This document shows positions 36,682 through 45,693 of a stretch of 64,000 bases of DNA, in pieces; the first letter of the stretch is position 1, and every line of letters starts with the position of its first letter. Both the position numbers and the translations under genes were made by a program. The DNA is taken from positions 186,001 through 250,000 of the forward strand of contig NZ_SMSK01000002.1 in assembly GCF_004354985.1 (NCBI RefSeq). The letters are read 5' to 3'. Source of the DNA: Segetibacter sp. 3557_3 (GTDB lineage Bacteria; Bacteroidota; Bacteroidia; Chitinophagales; Chitinophagaceae). The notes under the pieces are model-generated. The model ran no database searches, had not been told where the DNA came from, and saw only the letters and a program-made list of their open reading frames with translations.

Positions 36682-36704
36682 AATTAGCTGGAGATCAGCT
36701 AATT
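36682..36704. promoter_or_regulatory. Perfect dyad, candidate enhancer site for the sigma-54 regulator
   Basis: AATTAGCTG GAGAT CAGCTAATT: a perfect 9-bp inverted repeat with a 5-bp spacer. Its centre is about 89 bp upstream of the predicted transcription start, the usual place for an upstream activating sequence. Confidence 0.55.
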
Positions 36705-36895
36705 ACGCCTGGGAGACCACTATTTTCAGCCAAATTTAAGGCTCTCTCAAACGGACCTTCCCAGGCCGTATACAAACACTCCATTCAATTCTCCTGATAG
36801 CAGCAAAGCATGCACTGCTGTGATCAACATGTAATTATGTGTGTGCAGTACTAACTTTAGTCGATTAGGCTATTTTTGTTTATATATTTTCCATT

Positions 36896-37186
36896 ATGAT
36901 TGTTGATAATGTACTGGTCGACAAACTTGCAGAGCTTTCCAGGCTTAAGTTTGAAGAACACGAAAAAGAAGGGATCAAGGAGAATTTACAAAAAATGATC
37001 TCCTTTATTGAAAAACTGAACGAATTGGATACCACAGGTGTTGAACCTTTGTTGTTTATGACGGATACGGTAAACAATTGGCGTGAAGACGAGGTGAAAG
37101 GTTCAATCAGCCGCGAAGAGGCGCTTAAAAATGCACCTTCCGCAGACACCGGGTTTTTCAAGGTTCCGAAAGTAATCAGGCATTAA
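36896..37186 (+). CDS. gatC: GatC, aspartyl/glutamyl-tRNA amidotransferase subunit C
   Basis: 96 residues, full length. Stabilises the GatAB complex that makes Gln-tRNA or Asn-tRNA by transamidation. Conserved features: VDKLAELSRLKFEEHEKEGI, LQKMISFIEKLNELDTTGVEPL and the C-terminal REDEV...APSADTGFFKVPKVI. gatA and gatB are not in the window. Confidence 0.93.
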   Translation: MIVDNVLVDKLAELSRLKFEEHEKEGIKENLQKMISFIEKLNELDTTGVEPLLFMTDTVNNWREDEVKGSISREEALKNAPSADTGFFKVPKVIRH

Positions 37187-37320
37187 TCAATTCGGATCAC
37201 AAACTCAGGTGTTACAGCCTGCTTTTGGGTTCACTCCGATTGTTCAGGGGCACTGCTTACGGAAAATAGCTATATTGAACCTTTTGCAGGAATCTGTTCC
37301 AACACCCTAAATTTCCACCG

Positions 37321-38043
37321 ATGGCTGAGTCAATTATTCATTTAAACGACATTCGAAAAAGTTACTTCATGGGCGGGCAGGCAATACCTGTGCTTATGGG
37401 TATAAACCTCGATATTTTTAAAAATGAATACGTAGCGCTGATGGGGCCCTCAGGTTCCGGAAAAAGCACGTTGATGAACATTCTTGGTTGTCTTGACAGC
37501 CCAACTTCCGGCAATTATATCCTAAACGGCAAAGACGTTAGTAAGATGGCCGACAACGACCTTGCCGCCGTCAGAAACAAAGAAATAGGTTTTATATTCC
37601 AGCAGTTCAACCTGCTGCCGAGGTATACCGCCGCTGAAAACGTTGCGCTTCCGTTGGTTTATGCGGGTGTGGGTAAAAAGGAACGGATCGAAAGGGCGCA
37701 GGAAGTTTTGGCCAAAGTGGGCCTCGGCGAACGTAGCCACCATAAGCCAAACGAGCTTAGTGGTGGTCAAATACAAAGGGTAGCTATTGCCAGGGCACTT
37801 ATCAACAACCCGGCAATCATATTAGCTGATGAACCTACTGGAAACCTCGACAGCAAAACTTCTGTTGAAGTAATGGAGATTTTCGGAAAAATACAGGAAG
37901 CAGGAAATACCGTTGTGCTTGTTACGCATGAGGAAGATATTGCGGGTTATGCCAAGCGGGTAGTGCGTCTCAGGGATGGCCTGATCGAAAGTGATCGAAG
38001 GTCAACGATGTCGTCATTCAAAGCGGAAGGTGTTCATGTTTAG
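37321..38043 (+). CDS. ABC transporter ATP-binding protein (MacB/LolD type)
   Basis: 240 residues. Walker [20 protein letters not shown]-loop [10 protein letters not shown], signature [15 protein letters not shown], Walker [16 protein letters not shown] and H-loop VTHEED: a complete MacB/LolD-subfamily ATPase. No permease gene is adjacent, so the partner is elsewhere. Its stop codon overlaps by only a few bases the region before the adenosyltransferase gene, suggesting co-transcription. Confidence 0.92.
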   Translation: MAESIIHLNDIRKSYFMGGQAIPVLMGINLDIFKNEYVALMGPSGSGKSTLMNILGCLDSPTSGNYILNGKDVSKMADNDLAAVRNKEIGFIFQQFNLLPRYTAAENVALPLVYAGVGKKERIERAQEVLAKVGLGERSHHKPNELSGGQIQRVAIARALINNPAIILADEPTGNLDSKTSVEVMEIFGKIQEAGNTVVLVTHEEDIAGYAKRVVRLRDGLIESDRRSTMSSFKAEGVHV

Positions 38044-38063
38044 TGCTGCTTAAACTAAAATCA

Positions 38064-38627
38064 ATGGCGATTAAAATTTATACAAAAACAGGTGATCTTG
38101 GCAATACCTCACTTATTGGTGGAACAAAGGTGCCAAAGAGCCATCTTCGGATAGAAAGTTATGGAACCGTAGATGAATTGAATTCTTATATCGGTCTGCT
38201 GAACGATCACCTAACCGATGCCCACAACAAAAACTACCTGAAAGAGGTGCAGGATCGTTTGTTTACGATAGGCTCATCACTCGCCTGTGATCCGGACAAG
38301 GAGCCGATGATGAAGATCCCCGACCTGAAAGAAACAGATATAGTATCACTCGAACAAGAAATGGATGCAATGAACAAGGATTTGCAACCCATGCGAAACT
38401 TTATTTTACCCGGTGGACATGTAGCCGTTTCAACAGCGCATATCGCCCGCTGTGTTTGCCGCCGCGCAGAACGGTTATGTGTAAGTTTACGTGAACACGA
38501 TTTATTTGTTGAGCCACTTGTAATCAAGTACCTTAACCGGTTGAGCGACTATCTATTTGTGCTTAGCAGGCATATCGCACATCTTTTAAACGTAGCAGAA
38601 ATCGCGTGGAAGCCACGCAATTCTTAA
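38064..38627 (+). CDS. PduO-type ATP:cob(I)alamin adenosyltransferase
   Basis: Adenosylates cob(I)alamin to coenzyme B12. 187 residues from ATG 38064. N-terminal ATP-binding signature IYTKTGDLGNTSLIGGTKVPK, then SYGTVDELNSYIG, and the helical motif ARCVCRRAERLCVSL plus YLNRLSDYLFVLSRHIA. Starts 20 bp after the ABC ATPase gene and converges on the lolD-like gene 10 bp away. Confidence 0.94.
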   Translation: MAIKIYTKTGDLGNTSLIGGTKVPKSHLRIESYGTVDELNSYIGLLNDHLTDAHNKNYLKEVQDRLFTIGSSLACDPDKEPMMKIPDLKETDIVSLEQEMDAMNKDLQPMRNFILPGGHVAVSTAHIARCVCRRAERLCVSLREHDLFVEPLVIKYLNRLSDYLFVLSRHIAHLLNVAEIAWKPRNS

Positions 38628-38637
38628 ACCGCAATTC

Positions 38638-39294
38638 TTAACCGTTCATCATTTTGCCATCCTTCATGTGTAGGGTGCGATCGCTCATCTCAGCGAGTTC
38701 TTCGTTGTGCGTTACAATCAAAAAGGTTTGATTAAACGTATCGCGTAACTGAACAAAAAGCTCGTGCAGTTCTTTGGCGGTTTTACTATCCAGATTGCCG
38801 GTAGGTTCATCGGCAAATACGATTTGTGGATTGTTGATCAATGCACGGGCAACGGCCACACGTTGTTGCTCGCCTCCACTAAGCTGCTGTGGCTTATTTT
38901 CAAGTCGGTTGGCGAGCCCTAATTGTTTTAATAATGATGTTGCGCGTTCCATGACTTCTTTTTTCCTTCCCCCTGCTATCCAGCCCGGAATACAGGCGTT
39001 TTCGAGGGCGGTAAACTCCGGTAACAGGTGATGGAACTGGAACACGAACCCGATATGTTTATTTCGAAAGTCCGCCAGTTTCTTACCCCGCAGGGTATCA
39101 ATCCGTTGTTCGTTCAGGTAAATTTCGCCCGCGTCAGCTGTGTCCAGGGTTCCTAAAATGTGCAGCAGCGTGCTTTTGCCCGCACCCGATGATCCAATTA
39201 TACTAACGATCTCTCCTTTGGTAATTGTTACATCCACCCCCTTTAATACTTCAAGTGTTCCATAACGTTTGTGAATGTTCTTTGAGGTAAGCAT
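38638..39294 (-). CDS. lolD: LolD-like ABC transporter ATP-binding protein
   Basis: 218 residues. Walker [20 protein letters not shown]-loop [17 protein letters not shown], signature [15 protein letters not shown], Walker [16 protein letters not shown]. The [10 protein letters not shown] segment is typical of LolD, which powers lipoprotein release to the outer membrane. The LolC/E permease is not adjacent. Separate from the MacB-like ATPase at 37321 and only about 40-50 percent similar by eye. Confidence 0.85.
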   Translation of the reverse strand: MLTSKNIHKRYGTLEVLKGVDVTITKGEIVSIIGSSGAGKSTLLHILGTLDTADAGEIYLNEQRIDTLRGKKLADFRNKHIGFVFQFHHLLPEFTALENACIPGWIAGGRKKEVMERATSLLKQLGLANRLENKPQQLSGGEQQRVAVARALINNPQIVFADEPTGNLDSKTAKELHELFVQLRDTFNQTFLIVTHNEELAEMSDRTLHMKDGKMMNG

Positions 39295-39396
39295 AAGGGC
39301 TTCTTTGAATGTGTTGCAAACCTACAGGTTGCCGTGGCAACGCGAAAAACAATTTGCACAAATTGCAAACATTAACGAAGCAATGGTAAACCATGA

Positions 39397-39427
39397 TTTG
39401 GTTATTTCGTTTATACATTTACATTTG
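39397..39427 (+). promoter_or_regulatory. Bacteroidota-type promoter of the DUF2795 gene
   Basis: TTTG at 39397-39400, 19 bp, TACATTTG at 39420-39427: exact match to both consensus boxes at standard spacing. Transcription would start near 39433, about 20 nt before the ATG. Confidence 0.7.
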
Positions 39428-39452
39428 CAAAAATTTAAAAACCTAGCACACC

Positions 39453-39674
39453 ATGTTTTGGACACTCGAATTAGCCAGTTATTTAGAAGAAGCACCCTGG
39501 CCTGCTACAAAAGATGAGCTGATCGATTATTCCATTCGCTCGGGTGCTCCAATCGAAGTGGTGGAGAACCTGCAGGAGCTTGATGACGAAGGTGAAACCT
39601 ACGAAAGCATAGAAGATATCTGGCCCGACTATCCCAGTCAAGATGACTTTATGTTTAATGAAGACGAATACTAA
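39453..39674 (+). CDS. DUF2795 small acidic protein
   Basis: 73 residues: MFWTLELASYLEEAPWPATK, DELIDYSIRSGAPIEVVENL, QELDDEGETYESIEDIWPDY and a very acidic tail. This is the Bacteroidota form of DUF2795, a single helical domain of unknown role. It has its own consensus promoter and terminator, so it is a well-defined single-gene unit and probably highly expressed (inference). Confidence 0.88.
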   Translation: MFWTLELASYLEEAPWPATKDELIDYSIRSGAPIEVVENLQELDDEGETYESIEDIWPDYPSQDDFMFNEDEY

Positions 39675-39695
39675 ACTTTACGCTGATAAATAAGA

Positions 39696-39724
39696 AAACC
39701 ACCAAACGGTGGTTTTTTTTTATT
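39696..39724 (+). terminator. Terminator of the DUF2795 gene
   Basis: AAACCACC AAAC GGTGGTTT followed by a long T run, 22 bp after the stop codon. Confidence 0.9.
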
Positions 39725-39766
39725 TATTCAATATTACACCGGAAGTAAGTTCAGCCCTGGAAAATA

Positions 39767-39833
39767 CTTTTTTGGTTACCGGCAGTAAATCTTGCTTCAA
39801 CATCGTTGTGTCACTCACTTATACAGTTGGTTC
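39767..39833 (-). repeat. Dispersed intergenic repeat, copy R5 (short form)
   Basis: CTTTTTTGGTTACCGGCAGT, a 13-nt spacer, then AACATCGTTGTGTCACTCAC and TTATACAG. This is the reverse complement of the family. Its T-tract end faces the terminator of the DUF2795 gene. Confidence 0.75.
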
Positions 39834-39875
39834 ATTAGTGGGCGAAAAATGCAGGTACTCCATCGAATTAAGGGA

Positions 39876-40190
39876 TCATTTAGAACCCGGACCAAAGCGA
39901 AAAGTAAAATAAAGTAATATCAAAGAAGAAAGAAGTACGACCGAATTCGCCACGATGACGGGTCCATTTACAATGGCTATACCGTAGGTCAGCCAAATGG
40001 ATGCGCTTAGGATTACAATTAACACAGTCCATTTGCTAAGGTCTCCCACGCTTTTGGTTTGCCATGCTTTGTAGACCTGCGGTACAAAAGTGATAGAGGT
40101 AAGGAATGAACCGAGATAGCCAACGTATTCATACCACATCCATCCGGTTGTTTCTGGTAAAGCAGCGTTAAGCAAAATATACGAATGCAT
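39876..40190 (-). CDS. SemiSWEET-family sugar transporter
   Basis: 104 residues from the first Met, or 87 from the Met at 40139 (MWYEYVGYLGS), which is closer to the usual 85-95. Three transmembrane helices, with the PQ-loop signature SITFVPQVYKAWQTKS in helix 1 and a conserved Asn in the last helix region (VANSVVLLSS). SemiSWEETs work as dimers and move sugars down their gradient. Confidence 0.88.
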   Translation of the reverse strand: MHSYILLNAALPETTGWMWYEYVGYLGSFLTSITFVPQVYKAWQTKSVGDLSKWTVLIVILSASIWLTYGIAIVNGPVIVANSVVLLSSLILLYFTFRFGPGSK

Positions 40191-40271
40191 CGAACTTTGT
40201 TTGAACCGACATTAAAGTAGATGAGTTAGGCGTTGTTAAATTGATTTGCCCATTATTGTGTTGCCGTAGAA

Positions 40272-40347
40272 GCCCGCCCGGATGAATCGGTACGGACGGT
40301 TGTGCGACGCCCGTCCGACTGGCGCAGCCGGGCAGGCAACGATGTTA
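40272..40347. repeat. Dispersed intergenic repeat, copy R6 (two opposed hairpin modules)
   Basis: A minus-oriented GC module (GCCCGCCCG at 40272-40280 with CGGACGG at 40293-40299) is followed by a plus-oriented one (GCCCGTCCG at 40309-40317 with CGGGCAGGC at 40329-40337) and then AACGATGTT. The head-to-head pair resembles the layout of BIME/REP elements. Confidence 0.65.
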
Positions 40348-40423
40348 AATAGTAATCCTATAGTTGGGTCCAAAAAGAAAAAGCCAAACTAAACGACATT
40401 AAAAACAAATTGAGCACCGCCGA

Positions 40424-41239
40424 TTATTTTTCCATCTGCTCGATTACTTCCTGTGTTACCCCTGTAAAGCTGAAACCGCCGTCGTGAAATAAGTTTTGCA
40501 TAGTCACATAGCGGGTTAGGTCGCTGAATAATGTAACACAATAGTTAGCGCATGCTTCTGCACTTGCATTACCCAATGGACTCATCTTTTCTGCAAAAGC
40601 CATAAAACCATCGAAGCCTTTAACACCGCTGCCTGCAGTTGTGCGCGTAGGAGATTGCGACACGGTGTTTACGCGTACTTTACTGCGTATGCCATACTGG
40701 TAACCAAAACTGCGCGCGATACTTTCCAGTAAAGCCTTTGCATCCGCCATTTCATTATAGTCAGGGAAAACCCTTTGTGCAGCTATATAAGTTAGTGCAA
40801 CCACACTGCCCCATTCGTTGATTGCATCCATCTCGTAAGCAAGCTGTAATACACGGTGCAGGCTCATCGCAGAGATGTCGTATGTTTTATGGGTAAAGTC
40901 GTGGTTTAAAGCCGTGTAATGATTGTTCTTCCTCATGTTCATACTCATGCCAACACTGTGCAGTATGAAGTCCACCTTACCACCAAAGTGATCTACACTC
41001 TTTGTGATTAGCGATCTGAGATCATCCATACTCGTAACGTCGGCAGGAAAAACAGGTGCGTTATTGCACTCCTCGGCAAGCTTGTTAATCTCGCCCATAC
41101 GTAATGCAATAGGCGCATTCGTTAATACCAGTTCGGCTCCTTCAGCATAACATTGTTGTGCAACTTTCCATGCAATTGACTGATCGTTCAGCGCCCCGAA
41201 TATGATCCCTTTTTTCCCTTTCAACAGGTTGTATGACAT
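40424..41239 (-). CDS. fabI: FabI, enoyl-ACP reductase
   Basis: NADH-dependent last reduction of fatty acid elongation. 271 residues from ATG 41239; longer upstream readings add an unlikely Cys-rich stretch. Rossmann start GKKGIIFGALNDQSIAW, the catalytic Tyr-x6-Lys in PDYNEMADAKALLE, ILHSVGMSM and VNTVSQSPTRT. Last gene of a minus-strand run starting near 46.8 kb. Confidence 0.95.
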   Translation of the reverse strand: MSYNLLKGKKGIIFGALNDQSIAWKVAQQCYAEGAELVLTNAPIALRMGEINKLAEECNNAPVFPADVTSMDDLRSLITKSVDHFGGKVDFILHSVGMSMNMRKNNHYTALNHDFTHKTYDISAMSLHRVLQLAYEMDAINEWGSVVALTYIAAQRVFPDYNEMADAKALLESIARSFGYQYGIRSKVRVNTVSQSPTRTTAGSGVKGFDGFMAFAEKMSPLGNASAEACANYCVTLFSDLTRYVTMQNLFHDGGFSFTGVTQEVIEQMEK

Positions 41240-41282
41240 GATCGTATGATTTTTTATTTGAAGGAGTGGTAAAAATAGAACT

Positions 41283-41504
41283 TCAATCCTTAACCGGAAA
41301 AAAGAATGTAAAGTACAACCACATGGTAAAACCATGCAGCACAAATGCACTTAGAAATACACCTACGAAATACAATAACAGGTTTGTAAAATTGCGGTTT
41401 GCAAAGGCCCTCTTTTTTAATTGTGCATGCACCATGTACACAGGTATTGCAACCAACAGAAAATACATCACCATCAACCATTGCCAGTGCGGAACATCTT
41501 TCAT
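41283..41504 (-). CDS. Small membrane protein, function unknown
   Basis: 73 residues with two hydrophobic segments (WLMVMYFLLVAIPVYMV and LLLYFVGVFLSAFVLHGFTMWLYFTFFF) joined by a basic loop (QLKKRAFANRN). It fits the gap between recN and fabI on the same strand, 45 bp after recN and 43 bp before fabI. No family is recognised. Position and composition support a real gene. Confidence 0.6.
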   Translation of the reverse strand: MKDVPHWQWLMVMYFLLVAIPVYMVHAQLKKRAFANRNFTNLLLYFVGVFLSAFVLHGFTMWLYFTFFFPVKD

Positions 41505-41549
41505 GAAGTAAATATAATCTGCGCTTTGAATCGGCCGCTTGTTGAAAGC

Positions 41550-43205
41550 TTAACTGTTTACCATTTCACGGGCATTTTCAAGTGCCGCTGCCGTAGGTTT
41601 TTCGCCACTAAGCATTTGGGCAATGGCAGTAATTCGCTCTTCTGGCGAAAGGGTGCGGATATTTGTTTTGATGGCGTTTTTCGTTGTCTCTTTATATACA
41701 AAATAATGCCGGTCGGCTTTGCCTGCTATTTGGGGCTGGTGCGTTATGCAGATCACCTGTCGCTTGTTTGCCAGCCCTTTCATAATCAGTCCCACCTGCT
41801 TTGCAGCTTCGCCTGAAATGCCGGTATCAATCTCGTCAAATATAAGTGTTGGCAAATCTATAGACTGCGCCACCAGCGATTTAATACAAAGCATTAACCT
41901 GCTCAGTTCTCCTCCGCTGGCCACTTTACGAATGGGTTCAAAACGATTGCTTTTGTTGGCGTCGAATAAAAATTCAATCAGGTCTTTACCATATTGGTTG
42001 TATGCAGCATTGGTTAACTGAACTTTCAGCCTTGCATTTGGCATACCTACCTGAACCAACAACGCATTTACTTTTTCTTCAAGAGGCTTTGCTTGTTTTT
42101 GTCTCTTCGATGACAACAAAGCTGAAGACTCCTCCATTTTAAGGCGGTGTTCCGATACTTCATTTTCTTTGGCCAGTATCAGGTCATCAATCTGAAGTAC
42201 GACCGTTAGCTTTTGTCCTAAGTCGGCATGTATTTGCAACAGTTCGCTTGTTAAACGTACCCCATGCTTCTTTAGCAACTTGTATCCGGTGGAGAGCCGT
42301 TCATTAATCGTGTTTATTCTAGATTGGTCAAATTGAACATGATTGTTGATGCGGTCAACTTCTTCCGAAATGTCCTGGAGCTCAATTTGTGCACTTTGAA
42401 TTCGTTCCACCAGGCCTGGTAGTTGAGGGTGGATTGCTGCAAACCCCTGCAATTGGTTTGCGATAATTTTAAGTTGCTGAACAATGGGCTGTTCGCTTTC
42501 TTTAAGGTCAAAATAGGCACGGGTTAATGCCGTTTTGATATCCTCACTGCTGTTGAGCATTTTCAACTCGGTCTCAAGATCTTCAAGCTCATTTTCAACG
42601 AGATTGAGTTCTTCGAGTTCATCAAACAAAAACTGGTTATAATCGGTCTCCTTGGTGAAGCCTGATTTTTGACCCTGTAACAGTTCAAGTTCTTTTTTAC
42701 TTCGTTGCCACAGCCGGTAGGATTGCTGGTATTTGTTTAATAACTCGTCGTTGGTGGCAAGCGCATCGATCACCTCTCGTTGAAAGTCAATGTCGCCAAG
42801 TTCCAGTGTGTCGAACTGTTGGTGCAAGTCTACCAATAACGAAGCAAGCGTGCGTAGTTGCAGCAGGGTAGCAGGGGTATCATTTATAAAGCCGCGCGAT
42901 TTGCCATTAGCGCCGATTTCTCTTCGGATAACCAGCTCTTCTTCAACATCAAATTCGTTATCCCTTAAAAAAGTGGTTACATCCTTTTTGCTCATGACGG
43001 TAAAGAAGCCTTCAACAAAACATTTCTTATCCCTGTTCTGTAATGCAGAGGTATCGGCACGGTCGCCCAGTATAAGGCTGAGCGCCCCCATCAGTATGCT
43101 TTTACCCGCACCCGTTTCACCTGTAATAATGTTGAGTTGGTTTGAAAACTGGATTTCAATCTCTTCGATTATAGCGTAATTCTGTATCAGCAATTTCCGG
43201 AGCAT
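41550..43205 (-). CDS. recN: RecN, DNA repair ATPase
   Basis: SMC-like ATPase acting on double-strand breaks. 551 residues. Walker A NIITGETGAGKSILMGALSL (about 25-44), a long coiled-coil middle (about 150-370), then VASGGELSRLMLCIKSL (signature), TLIFDEIDTGISGEAAKQVG (Walker B) and ITHQPQIAGKADRHYFV. All the ATPase motifs are intact. Confidence 0.96.
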   Translation of the reverse strand: MLRKLLIQNYAIIEEIEIQFSNQLNIITGETGAGKSILMGALSLILGDRADTSALQNRDKKCFVEGFFTVMSKKDVTTFLRDNEFDVEEELVIRREIGANGKSRGFINDTPATLLQLRTLASLLVDLHQQFDTLELGDIDFQREVIDALATNDELLNKYQQSYRLWQRSKKELELLQGQKSGFTKETDYNQFLFDELEELNLVENELEDLETELKMLNSSEDIKTALTRAYFDLKESEQPIVQQLKIIANQLQGFAAIHPQLPGLVERIQSAQIELQDISEEVDRINNHVQFDQSRINTINERLSTGYKLLKKHGVRLTSELLQIHADLGQKLTVVLQIDDLILAKENEVSEHRLKMEESSALLSSKRQKQAKPLEEKVNALLVQVGMPNARLKVQLTNAAYNQYGKDLIEFLFDANKSNRFEPIRKVASGGELSRLMLCIKSLVAQSIDLPTLIFDEIDTGISGEAAKQVGLIMKGLANKRQVICITHQPQIAGKADRHYFVYKETTKNAIKTNIRTLSPEERITAIAQMLSGEKPTAAALENAREMVNS

Positions 43206-43291
43206 ACGGTAAAGATAATCTACTAAACAATTTGGCTAAGTGAAACTAATAAACAGTTTCCCCATGTATTTGGAAGATCAGCCGCATCGAT

Positions 43292-44779
43292 TTATTGCCC
43301 TTTGCACCGTGCAATGCCCGACTTGGCACGTTGGTCGAGAGAGTCTTTATATTCGTGGTCTTCCATTGCTATGCACTTCTCAAAATAAGCGATTGCCTGG
43401 GCTTTGTTACCTCGTTTTTCGTATATGTAGCCGATCTGTAAAGCTGCCCTGGCAGCATAATATTCTTTCCGGTTTTCACCTAGCCTGATTGCTGCAAGGT
43501 ATGCTGTGATTGCCGCATCGTCGTTACCCAGGTCGTCGTATATTCTTGCTACCCGGTAATCAAATTCGAGTGCGTGCCCCGGATCAGAAAAGCTCGCGCT
43601 GCTTTTTCCATGTAAAAGGCTCAGCGCTTCTTTATGATAACCACCATCGCTGAGCAAACGGGCCTTGAGCAGGATTACATTAGGCCATTGATTCGACTTT
43701 GCATCTTTTTGTGCTTTCTTATCAGCGTCGGTATCGGTGTTGCCCCTTTGCAGAAGCCGTTGCCGTGCGTTTTCTGCAGCCGGCATATTGCCAAGCAGGT
43801 AATGTGCCCAGCTGATTTTCTGTAGTACATCTTTAACGTAAAAACGACCCTTGAAACTCCGGATAAAACGTTCAAAATAGTTGATCGCCTCCTGGTACTC
43901 AAGGTGGTGAAGTTTGGCATAGCCCATCTCGAAATCCCACACCGATGTACTCAGGTATTCGGGTGAAGTGTTACGCCTGAGAATAACGTTGCGGGCAAAA
44001 TCGGTTTGCTTGTTGTTTATGCCGAGGTTGGCAGCGAGATAGGTAAACAGGTGATTGTTTACAAGATCAAGCTTTCTTGAGTTGATGAACTGGAACACTT
44101 CTTCAGGCTTGTTCTCGAGGTAGTATTTAAGGTAGCAATAGTAAAACGAGGCTTCGTTCTGGAATAACCTGGCGTATTGATCATTGCTGTTTAAGAAGGT
44201 ACGCATCGTATTCATGCCTTCACTGATAGAGCCACGTAATCCAAACAGGTTGGCAGCCCACCGATAGTTTTTTGGAACCGTTCCGATGACCACCTGGAGC
44301 GGGCCGTAGATCATGTTGTTGGGCATAAACCCGGGAAAGTCTCTACGGTTTTGTTTGATCAGCGAAAATGCTTTTTTAAAGTCGAGTCCTGCACCTAGCC
44401 GCTCGCCAAATTTGATCTCTACCGCAGCACGCTGAATGTAAGTAATTGCCCGGCAATAGTTGTAAAAAGGCGAGGTTTCAGAACCTTCGTCGAAAGCATC
44501 CAGCCGGAGGTTAAAGTTGTTTTTGCGTTGCTTATATTCATTTGGGTCTTCGTTAAAAAACAAAACAAAGAAGTCAATATAACCTTCGAGCAGGTAGGGG
44601 ATAAGGTTGTTCGAATTCTGGCTTCGTGCCTCATTGATCAATTGCTGACCAACACCCAATTTCAGTTTTGTAATTTCCAGGTAGGCCTGCTGGCAGGTAC
44701 TGTTGAAGTCAAAAACTTTCTGGGCACCGGAAGAAATCGATAGTAAGCATAGGATCGCCAGTGCAAAGAGTCTACTCAT
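43292..44779 (-). CDS. Exported tetratricopeptide repeat protein
   Basis: 495 residues from ATG 44779, giving the signal peptide MSRLFALAILCLLSISSGAQ. Helical throughout; clear TPR units are near the C-terminus (YQEAINYFERFIRSF, GNDDAAITAYLAAIRLGENR, NKAQAIAYFEKCIAMEDHEY). Probably a periplasmic scaffold; partner unknown. It lies between recN and the zinc-ribbon gene on the same strand, behind the terminator of the latter. Confidence 0.85.
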   Translation of the reverse strand: MSRLFALAILCLLSISSGAQKVFDFNSTCQQAYLEITKLKLGVGQQLINEARSQNSNNLIPYLLEGYIDFFVLFFNEDPNEYKQRKNNFNLRLDAFDEGSETSPFYNYCRAITYIQRAAVEIKFGERLGAGLDFKKAFSLIKQNRRDFPGFMPNNMIYGPLQVVIGTVPKNYRWAANLFGLRGSISEGMNTMRTFLNSNDQYARLFQNEASFYYCYLKYYLENKPEEVFQFINSRKLDLVNNHLFTYLAANLGINNKQTDFARNVILRRNTSPEYLSTSVWDFEMGYAKLHHLEYQEAINYFERFIRSFKGRFYVKDVLQKISWAHYLLGNMPAAENARQRLLQRGNTDTDADKKAQKDAKSNQWPNVILLKARLLSDGGYHKEALSLLHGKSSASFSDPGHALEFDYRVARIYDDLGNDDAAITAYLAAIRLGENRKEYYAARAALQIGYIYEKRGNKAQAIAYFEKCIAMEDHEYKDSLDQRAKSGIARCKGQ

Positions 44780-44796
44780 AGTATTCAATTACCGAA

Positions 44797-44825
44797 ATAA
44801 AAAAGGGTGCATGGTAGCACCCTTT
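44797..44825 (-). terminator. Terminator of the zinc-ribbon/Nif3 transcript
   Basis: AAAGGGTGC and GCACCCTTT with a 6-nt loop; on the minus strand the stem is followed by T6. Located 19 bp after the zinc-ribbon gene. Confidence 0.85.
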
Positions 44826-44843
44826 CAAATTTTTCTAAAGCGA

Positions 44844-45599
44844 TTACTTTAGTTCAACCGCGTCGTGTAATTCCGGATCAACCAGGATACGACCGCAGTT
44901 TTCACATACGATTATTTTCTTATGTTGTTTGATTTCACTTTGCTTTTGCGGAGGGATAGCATTAAAACATCCACCACAAGAGTCTCTCAATACCGGCACT
45001 ACGCCAAGCCCGTTACGGTAGTTGGTGCGGATACGGTCGTATGAAAACAACAAGCGCTCATCTAATGCAGTTCTCGCTTCACCGCTAAGTTCTTTGAAGT
45101 GGTTCTCCTCTTTTTCAGTATCGGCAATGATCTTTTCGAGTTCACCTTTCTTATTGTTCAGCACACCTTCTTTTGCAGCAATTTGTTTTTTTGCAGCTTC
45201 AAGCGTTTTTGCTTTTTCAGATATTTCCTCATTTGCGTCTTTGATATGCTTTTCTGCCAGCTTTATTTCAAGCTGTTGCATTTCCATCTCTTTGTTGATG
45301 GCTTCAAATTCGCGGTTATTCTTTACGTTTTCGCTTTGCTTTTCGTATTTCTTTCCCAGCGCTTCTGCTTCTTTAATGAGTTCTTTTTTCTTTTCGATGA
45401 AATCGGTTATGCCATTGATTTCCTCTTCGATACGGTTTTGACGGGCATGCAAGCCAAGGATTTCATCTTCAAGGTCACTAACTTCAATTGGAAGTTCTCC
45501 CTTCAGAATTTGTATTTCGTCTAGTTTAGAGTCAACTTTTTGTAGCCTCACCAGGGAGGATAATTTCTCTTCAACAGAAAAATCTTTTACGCTAGCCAT
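44844..45599 (-). CDS. C4-type zinc-ribbon coiled-coil protein (DUF164 / CdsZ-like)
   Basis: 251 residues. A long coiled coil (about 10-185) is followed by a C-terminal zinc ribbon with Cys208, Cys211, Cys232 and Cys235 in DSCGGCFN and VCENCGRIL. This matches the family with N-terminal hairpin and zf-RING_7-type ribbon found in most bacteria and often next to nif3, as here (95 bp downstream of it). Proposed nucleic-acid or ribosome-associated role; the function is not settled. Confidence 0.9.
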   Translation of the reverse strand: MASVKDFSVEEKLSSLVRLQKVDSKLDEIQILKGELPIEVSDLEDEILGLHARQNRIEEEINGITDFIEKKKELIKEAEALGKKYEKQSENVKNNREFEAINKEMEMQQLEIKLAEKHIKDANEEISEKAKTLEAAKKQIAAKEGVLNNKKGELEKIIADTEKEENHFKELSGEARTALDERLLFSYDRIRTNYRNGLGVVPVLRDSCGGCFNAIPPQKQSEIKQHKKIIVCENCGRILVDPELHDAVELK

Positions 45600-45693
45600 A
45601 ATATGTTTTGAAATTTCAAGGTTTTTGTATCGGAAAAAACGTTTGCGGGTCTGGAATATACTCCAGGTCTGCTGCGAAAGTTTATTTCCACAC

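Larger units (their letters stand above)
36555..36895. other. Regulatory gap between the sigma-54 regulator gene and gatC
   Basis: 341 bp. The left part holds the sigma-54-like promoter (36616-36631) and the dyad (36682-36704). Nearer gatC there is a TATTTTTG -7-like site at 36871-36878, but no -33 partner is seen. Confidence 0.5.

Noticed and set aside
37321-39294. The two ABC ATPases as one transporter
   Set aside because: They are on opposite strands, each a complete ATPase, and no permease lies beside either; they likely serve different systems.
39709-39912. 67-codon ORF after the DUF2795 gene
   Set aside because: It begins inside the terminator T run and covers repeat R5.
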